The notes under the pieces are model-generated. The model made no database searches, was not told the origin of the DNA, and worked only from the letters and a program-made list of their open reading frames with translations. Shown here piece after piece: positions 54,243 through 62,754 of a stretch of DNA of 64,000 nt. Location of the stretch: NCBI GenBank assembly GCA_032207245.1, contig CM063507.1:89527963-89591962 (forward strand). The letters run 5' to 3'. The stretch's first letter is position 1; each line of letters opens with the position of its first letter. The translations under genes were made by a program, and so were the position numbers. The stretch is from Pardosa pseudoannulata (lineage: Eukaryota > Arthropoda > Arachnida > Araneae > Lycosidae).

Positions 54243-55246
54243 AAAGTCAGACGCCGTTGTCACAGAGAATCGTGGATGAAATATGTATCTAGTATCACGA
54301 CATCTACCTCCAGCAAGGAACTATGGTCAAAGGCTAAAAGAGCAATGGGCCTTTACTATAATAGTCCAATTACCTGTCTTTCTTATAATGGAAAAATCAT
54401 TTCTAGTATCAATGACATTACGGACACAATTGGTGAAACCTTTGCCTGTGCCTCAAGTAAACTATCGTATTCGAAAGATTTCCAGTCATACAAGACGCTG
54501 TCTGAAAGACAAAACTTAAACTTTAAAGCATCATCAAACTTGCCATACAATAGTCCTTTTAACCTTCAAGAATTACTCTTCTGCTTACGTCAGTCTAGAG
54601 ATACTTCCCCAGGTCCCGATTCCGTATCCTTTAAAATGATAAAACACCTCTCTCGCAGCTCTCTTATGAGTCTTTTACATCTTTACAATAGAATCTGGTT
54701 GGAAAATACCTTTCCGTTTTCCTGGACTCAAGCAATCGTTATTCCCATAGCCAAACCTGGTAAAGATCCCACCAATCCATGCAACTACCGTCCCATTGCT
54801 CTTACAAGTTGCCTTTGCAAACTCCTGGAAAAAATGGTAAATATTCGCCTGGTATACGTCTTAGAAAAAGAATATCATATTCATCCATTTCAGAGTGGAT
54901 TTAGGAAAAATAGATCAACTGTTGATAACATCTTATATCTCGAAACCCAAATTCGGAATGCCTTCTTGAGAGGAAACCATTTAATATCAATATTTTTTGA
55001 CATAGAGAAAGCTTATGACCATACTTGGAGGTATGGCATCCTTCGGGATCTCTATCGTTTAGGCTTTCGTGGCAACTTGCCATATTTTATTAAAAATTTC
55101 CTGGCTCATCGTGAGTTTAAAGTTCGGATCAACGGCACGCTATCTAACTGCTTTATTCAGGAAGAGGGTGTTCCTCAAGGATCTGTCCTTAGTGTTACCC
55201 TATTTTCTATAAAGATAAATGATATATTAACTCAAATCCTTCCCCC
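54243..55246 (+). pseudogene. I-like LINE ORF2 fragment (RT domain), cut by the next element
   Basis: Open in one frame throughout. It encodes part of a LINE reverse transcriptase: SPGPDSVSFKMI, NYRPIALTSCLCKLLEKM, FQSGFRKNRSTVDNI, FFDIEKAYDHTW (palm motif A with the canonical IEKAYD) and GVPQGSVLSVTLFSIKINDI (motif B). It corresponds to residues about 328-661 of the full-length ORF2 at 57009 and resembles it closely at the DNA level with scattered, often silent differences. It lacks the YVDD motif: homology stops at about 55246, after ILPP, just where the 5' end of the full-length element begins. The 5' side is hidden by the gap, so endonuclease sequence may lie beyond it. It is probably the 5' half of an element interrupted by insertion, with its 3' half at 60897-62754. 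Confidence 0.85.
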
Positions 55247-55797
55247 TCAGGGGGTTTACCTACTTCAGGTAAACACGGGTTTCGCAATCCCGAGGTACTC
55301 CAGCGATCTTTTCTCTTTTCTTTTCTACTCTCCTCTTCTCTTCTACTCTATTCTTTTCTTCCCCCCTCGTTGCGGTTTCCTCTTTTGAGGTGAGGGCACC
55401 CCTTGAGAAGCTGTTTCCGCTCTGTTGTTTCTTGCTCCTCTTGGCGTTTAACCTGCCCACGTGTTTGCCGTGCGTGGATACCCGTGTCCTCGGAAATGGG
55501 GATCCTGGTAATTGAGGGGCTTCCCCGTAGGGGAATCATCAGAATGGAATTTCCATTATTGCGGGGAGGTTTCAACACATTGCTTTGGCCTCGGCTTCGA
55601 GTAAACGGGGGGTACGTAAGTTCCGGTGCGTATCAATCGGCTGGTGGATTAGACATTGTCATCTGCTACGGTTCAAGCGATCGGTCTTCTGACTGTGAGC
55701 GTATAGGCCCGGCTAGCACTGGTGCAGAATCCTGCATCCCCTTGTTGGGCTCCATGGTGGGTGGTGCGGTCGGGTCCGAATCTTAAAATTTTTTATC
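55247..55797 (+). promoter_or_regulatory. LINE 5' UTR, probable internal promoter region, with terminal hairpins
   Basis: 551 bp between the end of homology of the interrupted copy and the ORF1 start. It opens with a hairpin, GTTTACCT (55254-55261) and AGGTAAAC (55267-55274) with a 5-nt loop, followed by a second arm pair CGGG/CCCG (about 55276-55292). A long pyrimidine-rich tract covers about 55298-55375. The rest (about 55376-55780) is clearly more GC-rich than anything else in the window. Autonomous LINEs normally carry a promoter at or just inside their 5' end; no specific promoter element is recognised here. Confidence 0.6.
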
Positions 55798-57006
55798 ATG
55801 GGTTCTTTAAAAAAACACTCCCCCGTCATTGAGTCGTCTGTTTCTAATGAAACAAATACTGTTTTTCGTTTTTTTCTTATCAAATGTGATGAAGGAAATT
55901 TTCATAACATGTCTCCATTTTTAATACACAAAGTCATTCTATCTACTGTAGGAGAAGTGCGAAACGTTAAAAAATTACAATCCGGTGATCTTCTTGTGGA
56001 GGTTACAAATAATAGTCAAGCCGTCAATATCAGTAAACTAAAAATCATAGGAAATAGAAATGTGTCCGTTAATATTCATAAAAGTTTAAACCAATCCCGA
56101 GGCGTCATCTCTGAACCTGACCTACAAAGCACATCTGAATCAGAAATCCTTGAAAACCTGAAATCTCAAAATGTCATAGCTGTCCGACGAATAACTATTA
56201 AAAGAGACAATAGAATAATTAATACCAAACACATTATCTTGACTTTCGAACAACCCAAACTCCCTACATCCATCAAAGCAGGCTTCTTAAACTGCCCTGT
56301 AAGACCGTACATCCCAAACCCTCTGCGGTGTTTCAAATGCCAAAGATTTGGACATTCACAGACATCCTGTCGTGGTTCTCTGACCTGTGCTCGTTGTTCC
56401 GATCCAGGTCATAGTAGTGAAGGATGTTCTGAACCAATTAAATGTAGAAATTGCCAAGGAGATCATCCGTCATACTCACGATCATGCCCTAACTGGATAA
56501 TAGAAAAGGAAATCCAAACTATAAAAATAAAACAGAATCTCTCTTATCCTGAAGCCCGCAAAATAGTGAAATCTAAAACCCCCAAACCTGGACTTTCTTA
56601 TTCTGCTGCCACAAAATCTACTAAATCCGTAGCTACTCAAACTGACTTACCTATTAAAGCAATTAATCTCCCCATACCCACACAAACGAAAAAGAGTAAA
56701 CGCTCTGTTTCGCAACAAGCATCTGAAACTGCTCTGCAGAATTCTTTACGCAAAGATAAAAGTATCAATAAAAAAGGCTCTGAAAATAGACCTCAAATTC
56801 CAAAAGAATCGGCTTTTAACCGAAAACAATCACGTTTGAAACATAAAAATATTCCTCCCCAGCCGTATGTGGACGACTCCATTCTCACTTTAAATCCTTC
56901 CGACTCGGAAGTTTCGGACGAGTCCATGGACCAGTCGGACATCGACTCTCCAAATGATGCCAAGGGGACTACGCAAACATCGTCTAAAACTTCTAATCCC
57001 TTTTAA
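55798..57006 (+). CDS. LINE ORF1, gag-like zinc-knuckle nucleic-acid-binding protein
   Basis: 402 residues. Proteins of this type bind element RNA and form ribonucleoprotein particles needed for retrotransposition. The N-terminal third is unremarkable. Residues about 130-175 (RRITIKRDNR through NCPVRPYIPNPLRCF) match the region usually found just before the knuckles in arthropod LINE gag proteins. Three knuckles follow: C178-C181-H186-C191 and C197-C200-H205-C210, both CX2CX4HX4C, then C216-C219-H223-C230, CX2CX3HX6C, the typical third form in jockey/I gag proteins. The C-terminal third is rich in Lys, Ser, Thr and Asn, and turns acidic near the end. The ATG at 55798 is preceded by an AT-rich stretch after a stop. 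The frame is intact. ORF2 starts two bases after the stop codon. Confidence 0.9.
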   Translation: MGSLKKHSPVIESSVSNETNTVFRFFLIKCDEGNFHNMSPFLIHKVILSTVGEVRNVKKLQSGDLLVEVTNNSQAVNISKLKIIGNRNVSVNIHKSLNQSRGVISEPDLQSTSESEILENLKSQNVIAVRRITIKRDNRIINTKHIILTFEQPKLPTSIKAGFLNCPVRPYIPNPLRCFKCQRFGHSQTSCRGSLTCARCSDPGHSSEGCSEPIKCRNCQGDHPSYSRSCPNWIIEKEIQTIKIKQNLSYPEARKIVKSKTPKPGLSYSAATKSTKSVATQTDLPIKAINLPIPTQTKKSKRSVSQQASETALQNSLRKDKSINKKGSENRPQIPKESAFNRKQSRLKHKNIPPQPYVDDSILTLNPSDSEVSDESMDQSDIDSPNDAKGTTQTSSKTSNPF

Positions 57007-57008
57007 TC

Positions 57009-59216
57009 ATGGCCTTGCTGCTTTCCTGGAACTGCCACGGTTTTCTTCACAAAATTGACGATCTGAACATCCTCATTCATGACCATAATCCCGCTTGCTT
57101 GGCTCTCCAAGAAACGTTTTTACATTCGCAAAACATTGTTCCCAAAATCCGTAACTATTCTATTTTAAGAAAGGACTATGAACTTGGAAATAAAGCCTCT
57201 GGAGGTGTTGCTTTAATTCTATCTAACGGCATCCCTTTTCAGTCTCTAAATCTAAATACAAATCTTCAAGCAGTTGCCGCACAAGTCCGTCTTAAATGCC
57301 TCACTACTATTTGCAGCCTATATTTACCCCCCAACGAACCAATCAATCTACGCCAGCTCATAATTTTAATAAATCAACTTCCACCTCCGATAATACTTCT
57401 CGGTGATTTCAACGCCCATAGTCCTCTTTGGGGTGGTTCCGAGGTCAATAATAGAGGTCATATAATAGAATCATTAATATCCGATCTTTCTCTATGTATT
57501 TTAAACAACGGCGATAACACTTACTTTCACAAACCTACTAAAAGCTTCCACGCCATAGACCTTGCAATCTGTTCTCCATCTGTATATTCTTTATATTCTT
57601 TTTTTGTTTCAAGTGACCTTCACAATAGTGATCATTTTCCAATTTTTTTATCTCCGCTCTACCATTGTTCTCGTAATATTCCTCAACAAATTCGATATAT
57701 TGAAAGAAAAGCAGACTGGTTATATTTTATTTATCTTGCAGTTATCACTCCTGACACAATCACCGGAACTATAGATGAAGCGGTCGACAAGGTAACCTCC
57801 ACTATCATCAAGGCGGCTGACGCCACTATTCCGAAATCTTGCTCTTTATTCAGAAAAAATAAAAAACCGTGGTGGAACTCTGATTGCCTTTATGCCAAAA
57901 AGCAACAACAAAAGGCATGGAGTATCTTTCGCAGATACCCCACAACTGAAAATATGATCGTTTTTAATAAAAGTAAAGCTCTTGCCAGAAAAGTTAGACG
58001 CCGGTCACAGCGGGAGTCTTGGATGAAATACGTATCTAGTATTACGAGCTCTACGTCTAGTAAAGAACTGTGGTTAAAGGCTAAAAGAGCAATGGGCATT
58101 TATCATAATAACTCAATTTCTTGTCTTTCCTATAATGGTGAAATAATTTCTAGTATTAAAGATATAACGGACGTAATTGGTGAGACCTTTGCTTTTGCTT
58201 CAAGCAAACTGTCATATACAAAAGATTTCCAGTCATATAAGATGCTGTCTGAAAAACAAAGATTAAACTTTGCAACTTCACTAAACTTGCCATACAATAG
58301 CCCTTTTAGCATCCAAGAATTACTTTTCTGTTTACATCAGTCTAAAAATACTTCTCCTGGTCCTGATGCCGTTTCCTTTAATATGCTAAAACACCTCTCT
58401 CACAGTTCGCTTACTAACCTGCTGCATCTGTATAATAGAATCTGGATGGAAAATACCTTTCCAACATCTTGGACTCAAGCAATAATTATTCCCGTTATTA
58501 AACCTGGAAAAGACCCCAGTAATCCGTGCAACTACCGTCCCATTGCTCTTACTAGCTGCCTTGGTAAACTTCTAGAAAAAATGGTGAATAGGCGCCTGGT
58601 ATTCATTTTAGAAAAACATCATCATATTCATCCATTTCAGAGTGGTTTTAGAAAACACAGATCAACTCTAGATAACATCCTGTATCTCGAAACTCAAATT
58701 CGCAATGCTTTTCTAAAACGGAATCATTTAATATCAGTTTTTTTCGACATACACAAAGCATATGATCACACTTGGAGGTACGGCATTCTTCGAGATCTCC
58801 ATAGTTTAGGTTTTCGTGGCAACATGCCAAATTTTATTAAAAATTTCCTGGCTTATCGGGAATTTAATGTTCGGATCAACGGCACATTATCTAACAGCTT
58901 TATTCAGGAGGAGGGCGTTCCTCAAGGATCTGTGCTAAGTGTCACCCTTTTCTCTATAAAGGTGAATGATATACTAAAGCAAATACCACCAACTGTGAAT
59001 GGATGTCTATATGTCGACGATCTCCAAATCTGTGCACAAGGGAAAGACATTCGCTTTATCGAACGGCAACTACAGACATCCATCAATCGTATTATTAAAT
59101 GGTGCAATATTAACGGTTTTAAGATATCTGAGGACAAAACTACTTCTGTTCATTTCTGCCGTAAACGTGGACTCCATCCGGACCCTGAGCTATTCTTAGG
59201 ATCTTTTAAAAATTGA
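57009..59216 (+). CDS. LINE ORF2, endonuclease and reverse transcriptase part (ends at a frameshift)
   Basis: 735 residues. The N-terminal 220 form an APE-type (EEP) endonuclease: N8 in SWNCHG, E35 in LQETF, SLYLPP (103-108), GDFNAHSPLWGG (132-143), IDLAI (183-187) and SDHF (207-210). This domain nicks target DNA to prime reverse transcription. The reverse transcriptase covers about 430-715: SPGPDA, NYRPIALTSCLGKLLEKM (508-525), FQSGFRKHRST, FFDIHKAYDHTW with catalytic D580, GVPQGSVLSVTLFSIKVNDI, and YVDD (668-671) with D670 and D671. Motif A has His where the interrupted copy has Glu (IHKAYD against IEKAYD). The frame ends at a TGA at 59214 just before the thumb, because of one extra base in TTTTAAAAA; the rest continues in the next frame. 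The start ATG is separated from the ORF1 stop by TC only. Confidence 0.9.
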   Translation: MALLLSWNCHGFLHKIDDLNILIHDHNPACLALQETFLHSQNIVPKIRNYSILRKDYELGNKASGGVALILSNGIPFQSLNLNTNLQAVAAQVRLKCLTTICSLYLPPNEPINLRQLIILINQLPPPIILLGDFNAHSPLWGGSEVNNRGHIIESLISDLSLCILNNGDNTYFHKPTKSFHAIDLAICSPSVYSLYSFFVSSDLHNSDHFPIFLSPLYHCSRNIPQQIRYIERKADWLYFIYLAVITPDTITGTIDEAVDKVTSTIIKAADATIPKSCSLFRKNKKPWWNSDCLYAKKQQQKAWSIFRRYPTTENMIVFNKSKALARKVRRRSQRESWMKYVSSITSSTSSKELWLKAKRAMGIYHNNSISCLSYNGEIISSIKDITDVIGETFAFASSKLSYTKDFQSYKMLSEKQRLNFATSLNLPYNSPFSIQELLFCLHQSKNTSPGPDAVSFNMLKHLSHSSLTNLLHLYNRIWMENTFPTSWTQAIIIPVIKPGKDPSNPCNYRPIALTSCLGKLLEKMVNRRLVFILEKHHHIHPFQSGFRKHRSTLDNILYLETQIRNAFLKRNHLISVFFDIHKAYDHTWRYGILRDLHSLGFRGNMPNFIKNFLAYREFNVRINGTLSNSFIQEEGVPQGSVLSVTLFSIKVNDILKQIPPTVNGCLYVDDLQICAQGKDIRFIERQLQTSINRIIKWCNINGFKISEDKTTSVHFCRKRGLHPDPELFLGSFKN

Positions 59217-60690
59217 CGTACACGACTGTGTTAAATTTTTAGGTGTTTATTTTGACAATAAACTTACGTTTGCCAACCACATCTCTTATATCCGGACAAA
59301 ATGTGAAAAGAGCTTAAACCTTTTAAAAGTGTTATCTAATACTTCATGGGGAGCTGACCGTGATGCCATGCTTAGAATATACCGTGCTGTGATCCGGTCA
59401 AGAATTGATTATGCTTGCTGTGTTTATGGCTCTGCTCGCACATCTGTTTTAAGAAAGCTAGACACGGTGCATCATTCCGCTCTTCGGATATGCTCCGGTG
59501 CTTTTAGAACTTCACCCATTCATAGCCTTCTTGTAACTTGTCACGAACCATCTCTACATTACATTCGTCATAAAATATCACTCAATACCTACTTTTTTAT
59601 CCTGTCCCATCATTCGCACCCATTGAGAAAAATTTGTTTAGACACTCATCTGGATCGTTTTTATACAAATCGCCCACATTCCATTCCTTCATTTGGTTTC
59701 AGAATTCGGAGAAGTCTGGAAGGTACTCAGTTCGCTAACGTTGAAATTTCACCTCACCTCTTATTTGAAACACCACCATGGGAAAACCATAATATTCAGT
59801 ATCTTCAACCATTTAAGGGCTTTATAAAAGAAAACACGGACTCCTATATTTATCAGCAACTATTCAATTCCTTTAAGGCTCATTATCTTAATTATGAGGA
59901 CATCTATACAGACGGCTCTAAATCTTGTGATTATGCTGGTTTTGCGTATTGTGGCAGCTCTAGCGCTTTCAGCTATAAACTTCATCCTTTCTGCTCCATA
60001 TTTACAGCTGAAATAATTGCAATATACGAGGCTCTAAGGTATATTTCATCCAATAATAAAAGATTCTCTATAGTCTACTCGGATTCAATGAGCGCTTTGG
60101 AGAGCCTGAAATCTAATTCCATTACTCACAATTACGTTTCTCTTGCTGTCCAGCTGCATAGAAAACTTTCCCGTAGAGGGTTTAACATACTTTTCTGTTG
60201 GGTTCCTAGCCACGTTGGTATTTCTGGTAACGAGAAAGTGGACACTTTGGCGAAACAGGCAACTACACTTTACACCGGCGATCTGCCTTATATTGACATA
60301 AAAAAAGCCATTTCCTCTAGCACAAATGAGCTCTGGAATTCCGAATGGAATTTGCAAACCCTAAACAAGCTTCACGTCCTTAGACCATCGATCTCCTTTT
60401 GGCCAAGCTTCCCGAATCGCAAGTTGGATGTAGTCTTGACTCGCCTTCGCATTGGTCATACGAGAATCACCCATAAACATTTACTTTTGGCTGAGCCTGC
60501 TCCACAATGTTCTTCATGTCACACTCATCTCACCGTTCATCACATTTTAACTTCATGTGCGGCTTTTACTCAATTTTATAATATATATTTTAAAACCTTT
60601 CATCCCAATTTGAGCGATCTATTGGGTGAGACTCCCCACCCAAAACTTTTTGCATTTCTCATCCGCATAGGCGTTTTTAACCTCGTTTAA
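59200..60690 (+). CDS. LINE ORF2, continuation: thumb, RNase H and C-terminal CCHC
   Basis: Open from 59200 (after a TAG at 59197) to the stop at 60688; the first ATG is at 59329, but this is the 3' part of ORF2, not a separate gene. It begins with KFLGVYFDNKLTF, the segment that follows the palm in LINE reverse transcriptases. RNase H follows, counted from the ATG: IYTDGSKS (D195), TAEIIAIYEAL (E228), VYSDSMSALESL (D252) and WVPSHVGISGNEKVD (H295, D305), so the D-E-D-D set and the His are present. A C-terminal CX2CX7HX4C knuckle (C394, C397, H405, C410) follows in PQCSSCHTHL and the residues after it. RNase H is expected to remove template RNA. Together with 57009-59216 this gives an ORF2 of about 1,226 residues, a normal size for I-like elements. 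Confidence 0.88.
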   Translation, partial: DLLKIDVHDCVKFLGVYFDNKLTFANHISYIRTKCEKSLNLLKVLSNTSWGADRDAMLRIYRAVIRSRIDYACCVYGSARTSVLRKLDTVHHSALRICSGAFRTSPIHSLLVTCHEPSLHYIRHKISLNTYFFILSHHSHPLRKICLDTHLDRFYTNRPHSIPSFGFRIRRSLEGTQFANVEISPHLLFETPPWENHNIQYLQPFKGFIKENTDSYIYQQLFNSFKAHYLNYEDIYTDGSKSCDYAGFAYCGSSSAFSYKLHPFCSIFTAEIIAIYEALRYISSNNKRFSIVYSDSMSALESLKSNSITHNYVSLAVQLHRKLSRRGFNILFCWVPSHVGISGNEKVDTLAKQATTLYTGDLPYIDIKKAISSSTNELWNSEWNLQTLNKLHVLRPSISFWPSFPNRKLDVVLTRLRIGHTRITHKHLLLAEPAPQCSSCHTHLTVHHILTSCAAFTQFYNIYFKTFHPNLSDLLGETPHPKLFAFLIRIGVFNLV

Positions 60691-60829
60691 TCGAAAGTTT
60701 TAATATCAACCTTTACGTCGCATTTTTTACATATGTTCTTTCTTTTATATATTTCACTCATAGTTACTTCTGCTTCTAAATTTTATGTATATATGTGTTC
60801 ATATTTTGTTTAAAATTTCATTCTTTGTT
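60691..60829 (+). other. LINE 3' UTR (AT-rich part)
   Basis: Short AT-rich stretch between the ORF2 stop and the terminal hairpin. No poly(A) tail is present, and I see no motif beyond AT-rich runs. Confidence 0.6.
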
Positions 60830-60896
60830 TTGGCGCAGCATATCCTAGTCTGGATCTTGCGCCAAAAAACCTAACTAACCAACCAACCAACCAACC
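60830..60896 (+). other. LINE 3'-terminal hairpin and CCAA-type tail (full-length copy)
   Basis: Outer stem TTGGCGCA (60830-60837) with TGCGCCAA (60858-60865), eight perfect pairs. Inner stem ATCC (60842-60845) with GGAT (60852-60855) and a six-base loop. It is followed by AAAAACCTAACT and four to five CCAA repeats to about 60896. Related forms end the two other copies at 62700 and 63577. Such structures are known in stringent LINEs as the recognition site for their reverse transcriptase; that role here is inferred. Confidence 0.75.
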
Positions 60897-62754
60897 TTAG
60901 CACTTTGTTATATGTTTAAATGACGACCTGCAGATTTCCGCTGCAGATTATTCGTTTTATTGAACGACAATTGCAAAACTCAATTAAAATATGTTTTATT
61001 GTGTTTAAAATATCTGAAGACGACTTGCGTGCATTTTTGCCGTCAAACGTGGACTCCATCCTGACCCGGAACTTTTCTTGGAATCTTTTAAAAAATCACG
61101 CCTCGATTGGTTAAATTTTTAGGTATTTATCTTGACACAAAAACTTACAATTTGCAAGTAAAACACGTTCGACTATCCTTACAAAGTGATGCAAAGACCA
61201 TGTCGTGAAAAAGTCTTTTTAAAAGTGCTGTCTAATACTTCCTTGTGCCGACCGTGATGCCATGCTTCGAATATATCGTGCTGTCATCCGGTCAAAAATT
61301 GACTATGCTTGCTGCGTTTATGGCTCTGCTCGCGCATCTGTTTTTAAGAAAACTTGACACGGTGCATCATTCCGCTCTTCGGATCTGCTCCGGTGCTTTT
61401 AGAACTTCACCCATTCAAAGCCTTATATAACATGTCACGAACCATCTCTTCATCATATACGTCATAATAAATCTGTTAATATTTATTTTCGTATCATCTC
61501 CCACCAGTCACACCCATTGAGAAAGTTATTTTTAGATAATCATCTGGATCGTCTTTATTTTAATCGCCCATACTCCATTCCTTCATTTGGTTTTAGAATT
61601 CGGAATAGTCTCAAAGATACGGCGCTTGCTAACATTGATATTTCACCTCGCCTCTTATTTCAAAAACACCACCTTGGAGAACCATAATATTCACTATCTT
61701 CAACCCTTTAAGGGTTTTACAAAGAAAACACGGACCCGCATATTTACCAGCAAATATCAGTTCATTTAACGCTCAATATCCTAACTATGAAGGCATTTAT
61801 ACGGACGGCTCAAAATCTGAGGATTTTGCTGGCTTTGCCTATTGTAGTGACTCTGGCGCTGTTAGCTACAGTCTTCACCCTCTTTTTTTCCATATTTACT
61901 GCTGAAGCAATTGCTATATACGAAGCTCTAAGGTACATTTCTTCAAGGAATAATAAAACTTTATAATCTACTCGGACTCAATGAGCGTCTTGGAATGTCT
62001 CAAAACTGATTGCAATACTCATAGTTATATTTCTCTGATCACCCAATTGCACAAAAATCTTTCGCGGCGTGGATTTCATGTACTCTTTTGTTGGGTTCCC
62101 GGTCACGTCGGTATTTGCGGCAATGAAATAGCTGATGATTTAGCGAGACAGGCAACTACATTTTACACCGGTCCTCTGCCATATAGTGATATTAAAAAAG
62201 CAGTATCTCGACTCAGCAATGTAAACTGGAATGCTGAATGGAACACTGAAACACGAAATAATTATACTCCATTCGGTCATCTATTTCTATTTGGCCATCT
62301 CAGAAATCGAAAAAAATGTCATACTAACTCGTCTTCGCATTGGTCATAGTAGAGTCACTCATAAACATTTGCTATGTGCTGAGCCTACCCCACAATGTTC
62401 CATTTGTCATACCGATCTTACTGTTCATCATATTTTAACATCATGTACTAATTTAAAACGCTTTTATTATATAAATTTTAAACTTTTCATCCTAATTTGA
62501 ATGAACTTTTGGGCGAGACTCCTCATCAAATTATTTGATTTTCTGTATCGCACTGGTGTCTTAAATCTCATCTAAATATTTTAACATTTAATGTGAGTCT
62601 TTACCTCGTTTTTTTTTGCTATACCTTTTCTTAAAATTTTTAGTATTAATTTCCTTTACTTTTAAATTATACAACTTTGTTTAATTTAATGGGCTCTTTT
62701 TTCGCAGCTTATCCAAACTTGGATCTTGCGCCAGTAAACCACAACCAACCATCC
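60897..62754 (+). pseudogene. I-like LINE ORF2 3' half, multiply frameshifted
   Basis: Starts within the RT YVDD region (ATGACGACCTGCAG near 60919 corresponds to the YVDDLQ codons of the full-length copy at about 59012-59030) and continues colinearly to the 3' end of the family. Recognisable pieces include IRFIERQLQ-like sequence, SKIDYACCVYGSARAS (about 61290-61345), IYTDGSKSEDFAGFAYC (about 61795-61850), SDSMSVLECL (about 61975), CWVPGHVGICGNEIADDLAR (about 62088-62147) and CSICHTDLTVHHILTSC (about 62398-62448). Several single-base frameshifts break it into short frames. Its 5' limit coincides with the 3' limit of the fragment at 54243-55246, so the two are probably halves of one element split by the insertion at 55247-60896. 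Confidence 0.82.
62700..62754 (+). other. LINE 3'-terminal hairpin and tail (second copy)
   Basis: Inner stem ATCC (62711-62714) and GGAT (62721-62724) with a six-base loop. The outer 3' arm TGCGCCA (62727-62733) is intact, while the 5' arm reads TTTCGCA, keeping five of seven pairs. The tail is GTAAACCACAACCAACC. Same layout as at 60830, partly decayed. Confidence 0.65.

Larger units (their letters stand above)
55247..60896 (+). mobile_element. Full-length non-LTR retrotransposon (I-like LINE)
   Basis: A complete element of about 5.65 kb: structured 5' UTR, ORF1 with three zinc knuckles, ORF2 with endonuclease, reverse transcriptase, RNase H and a C-terminal CCHC, and a 3' UTR ending in a hairpin and a CCAA tail. 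The RNase H domain and the CCHC after it fit the I group of LINEs; jockey elements lack RNase H. Only one disabling change is obvious, a single-base frameshift in ORF2 at about 59204-59212. No convincing target-site duplication is seen. It lies inside an older copy of the same family. Assignment to a named clade needs a tree. Confidence 0.88.

Noticed and set aside
54042..55388. A single 448-codon frame joining satellite, the N gap and the RT fragment
   Set aside because: The frame is open only because N bases cannot make a stop. Only 54243-55246 is real coding sequence; after that the frame runs into the 5' UTR of the next element.
55403..55786. A 127-codon frame in the LINE 5' UTR ending just before ORF1
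   Set aside because: It has no ATG at its start (TTG) and no recognisable domain, and lies in GC-rich leader where stops are rare. A short upstream ORF from an internal ATG cannot be excluded.
58130..59137. Minus-strand open frames of 60-71 codons across ORF2
   Set aside because: They are antisense shadows of the reverse transcriptase with no motif of their own.
59197..59216. Programmed ribosomal frameshift in ORF2
   Set aside because: The required shift is +1, so a canonical -1 slippery heptamer does not apply, and related elements encode RT and RNase H in one frame. A simple extra base is the better explanation.
60871..60896. CCAA repeats as telomere-like or ordinary microsatellite DNA
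   Set aside because: They occur only at the 3' ends of the three LINE copies, directly after the hairpin, so they are the element tail.
55240..60905. Target-site duplication of the full-length LINE
   Set aside because: Only CCTT is shared between the left flank (CAAATCCTTCCCC) and the right flank (CCTTAGCAC), which is too short to distinguish from chance.
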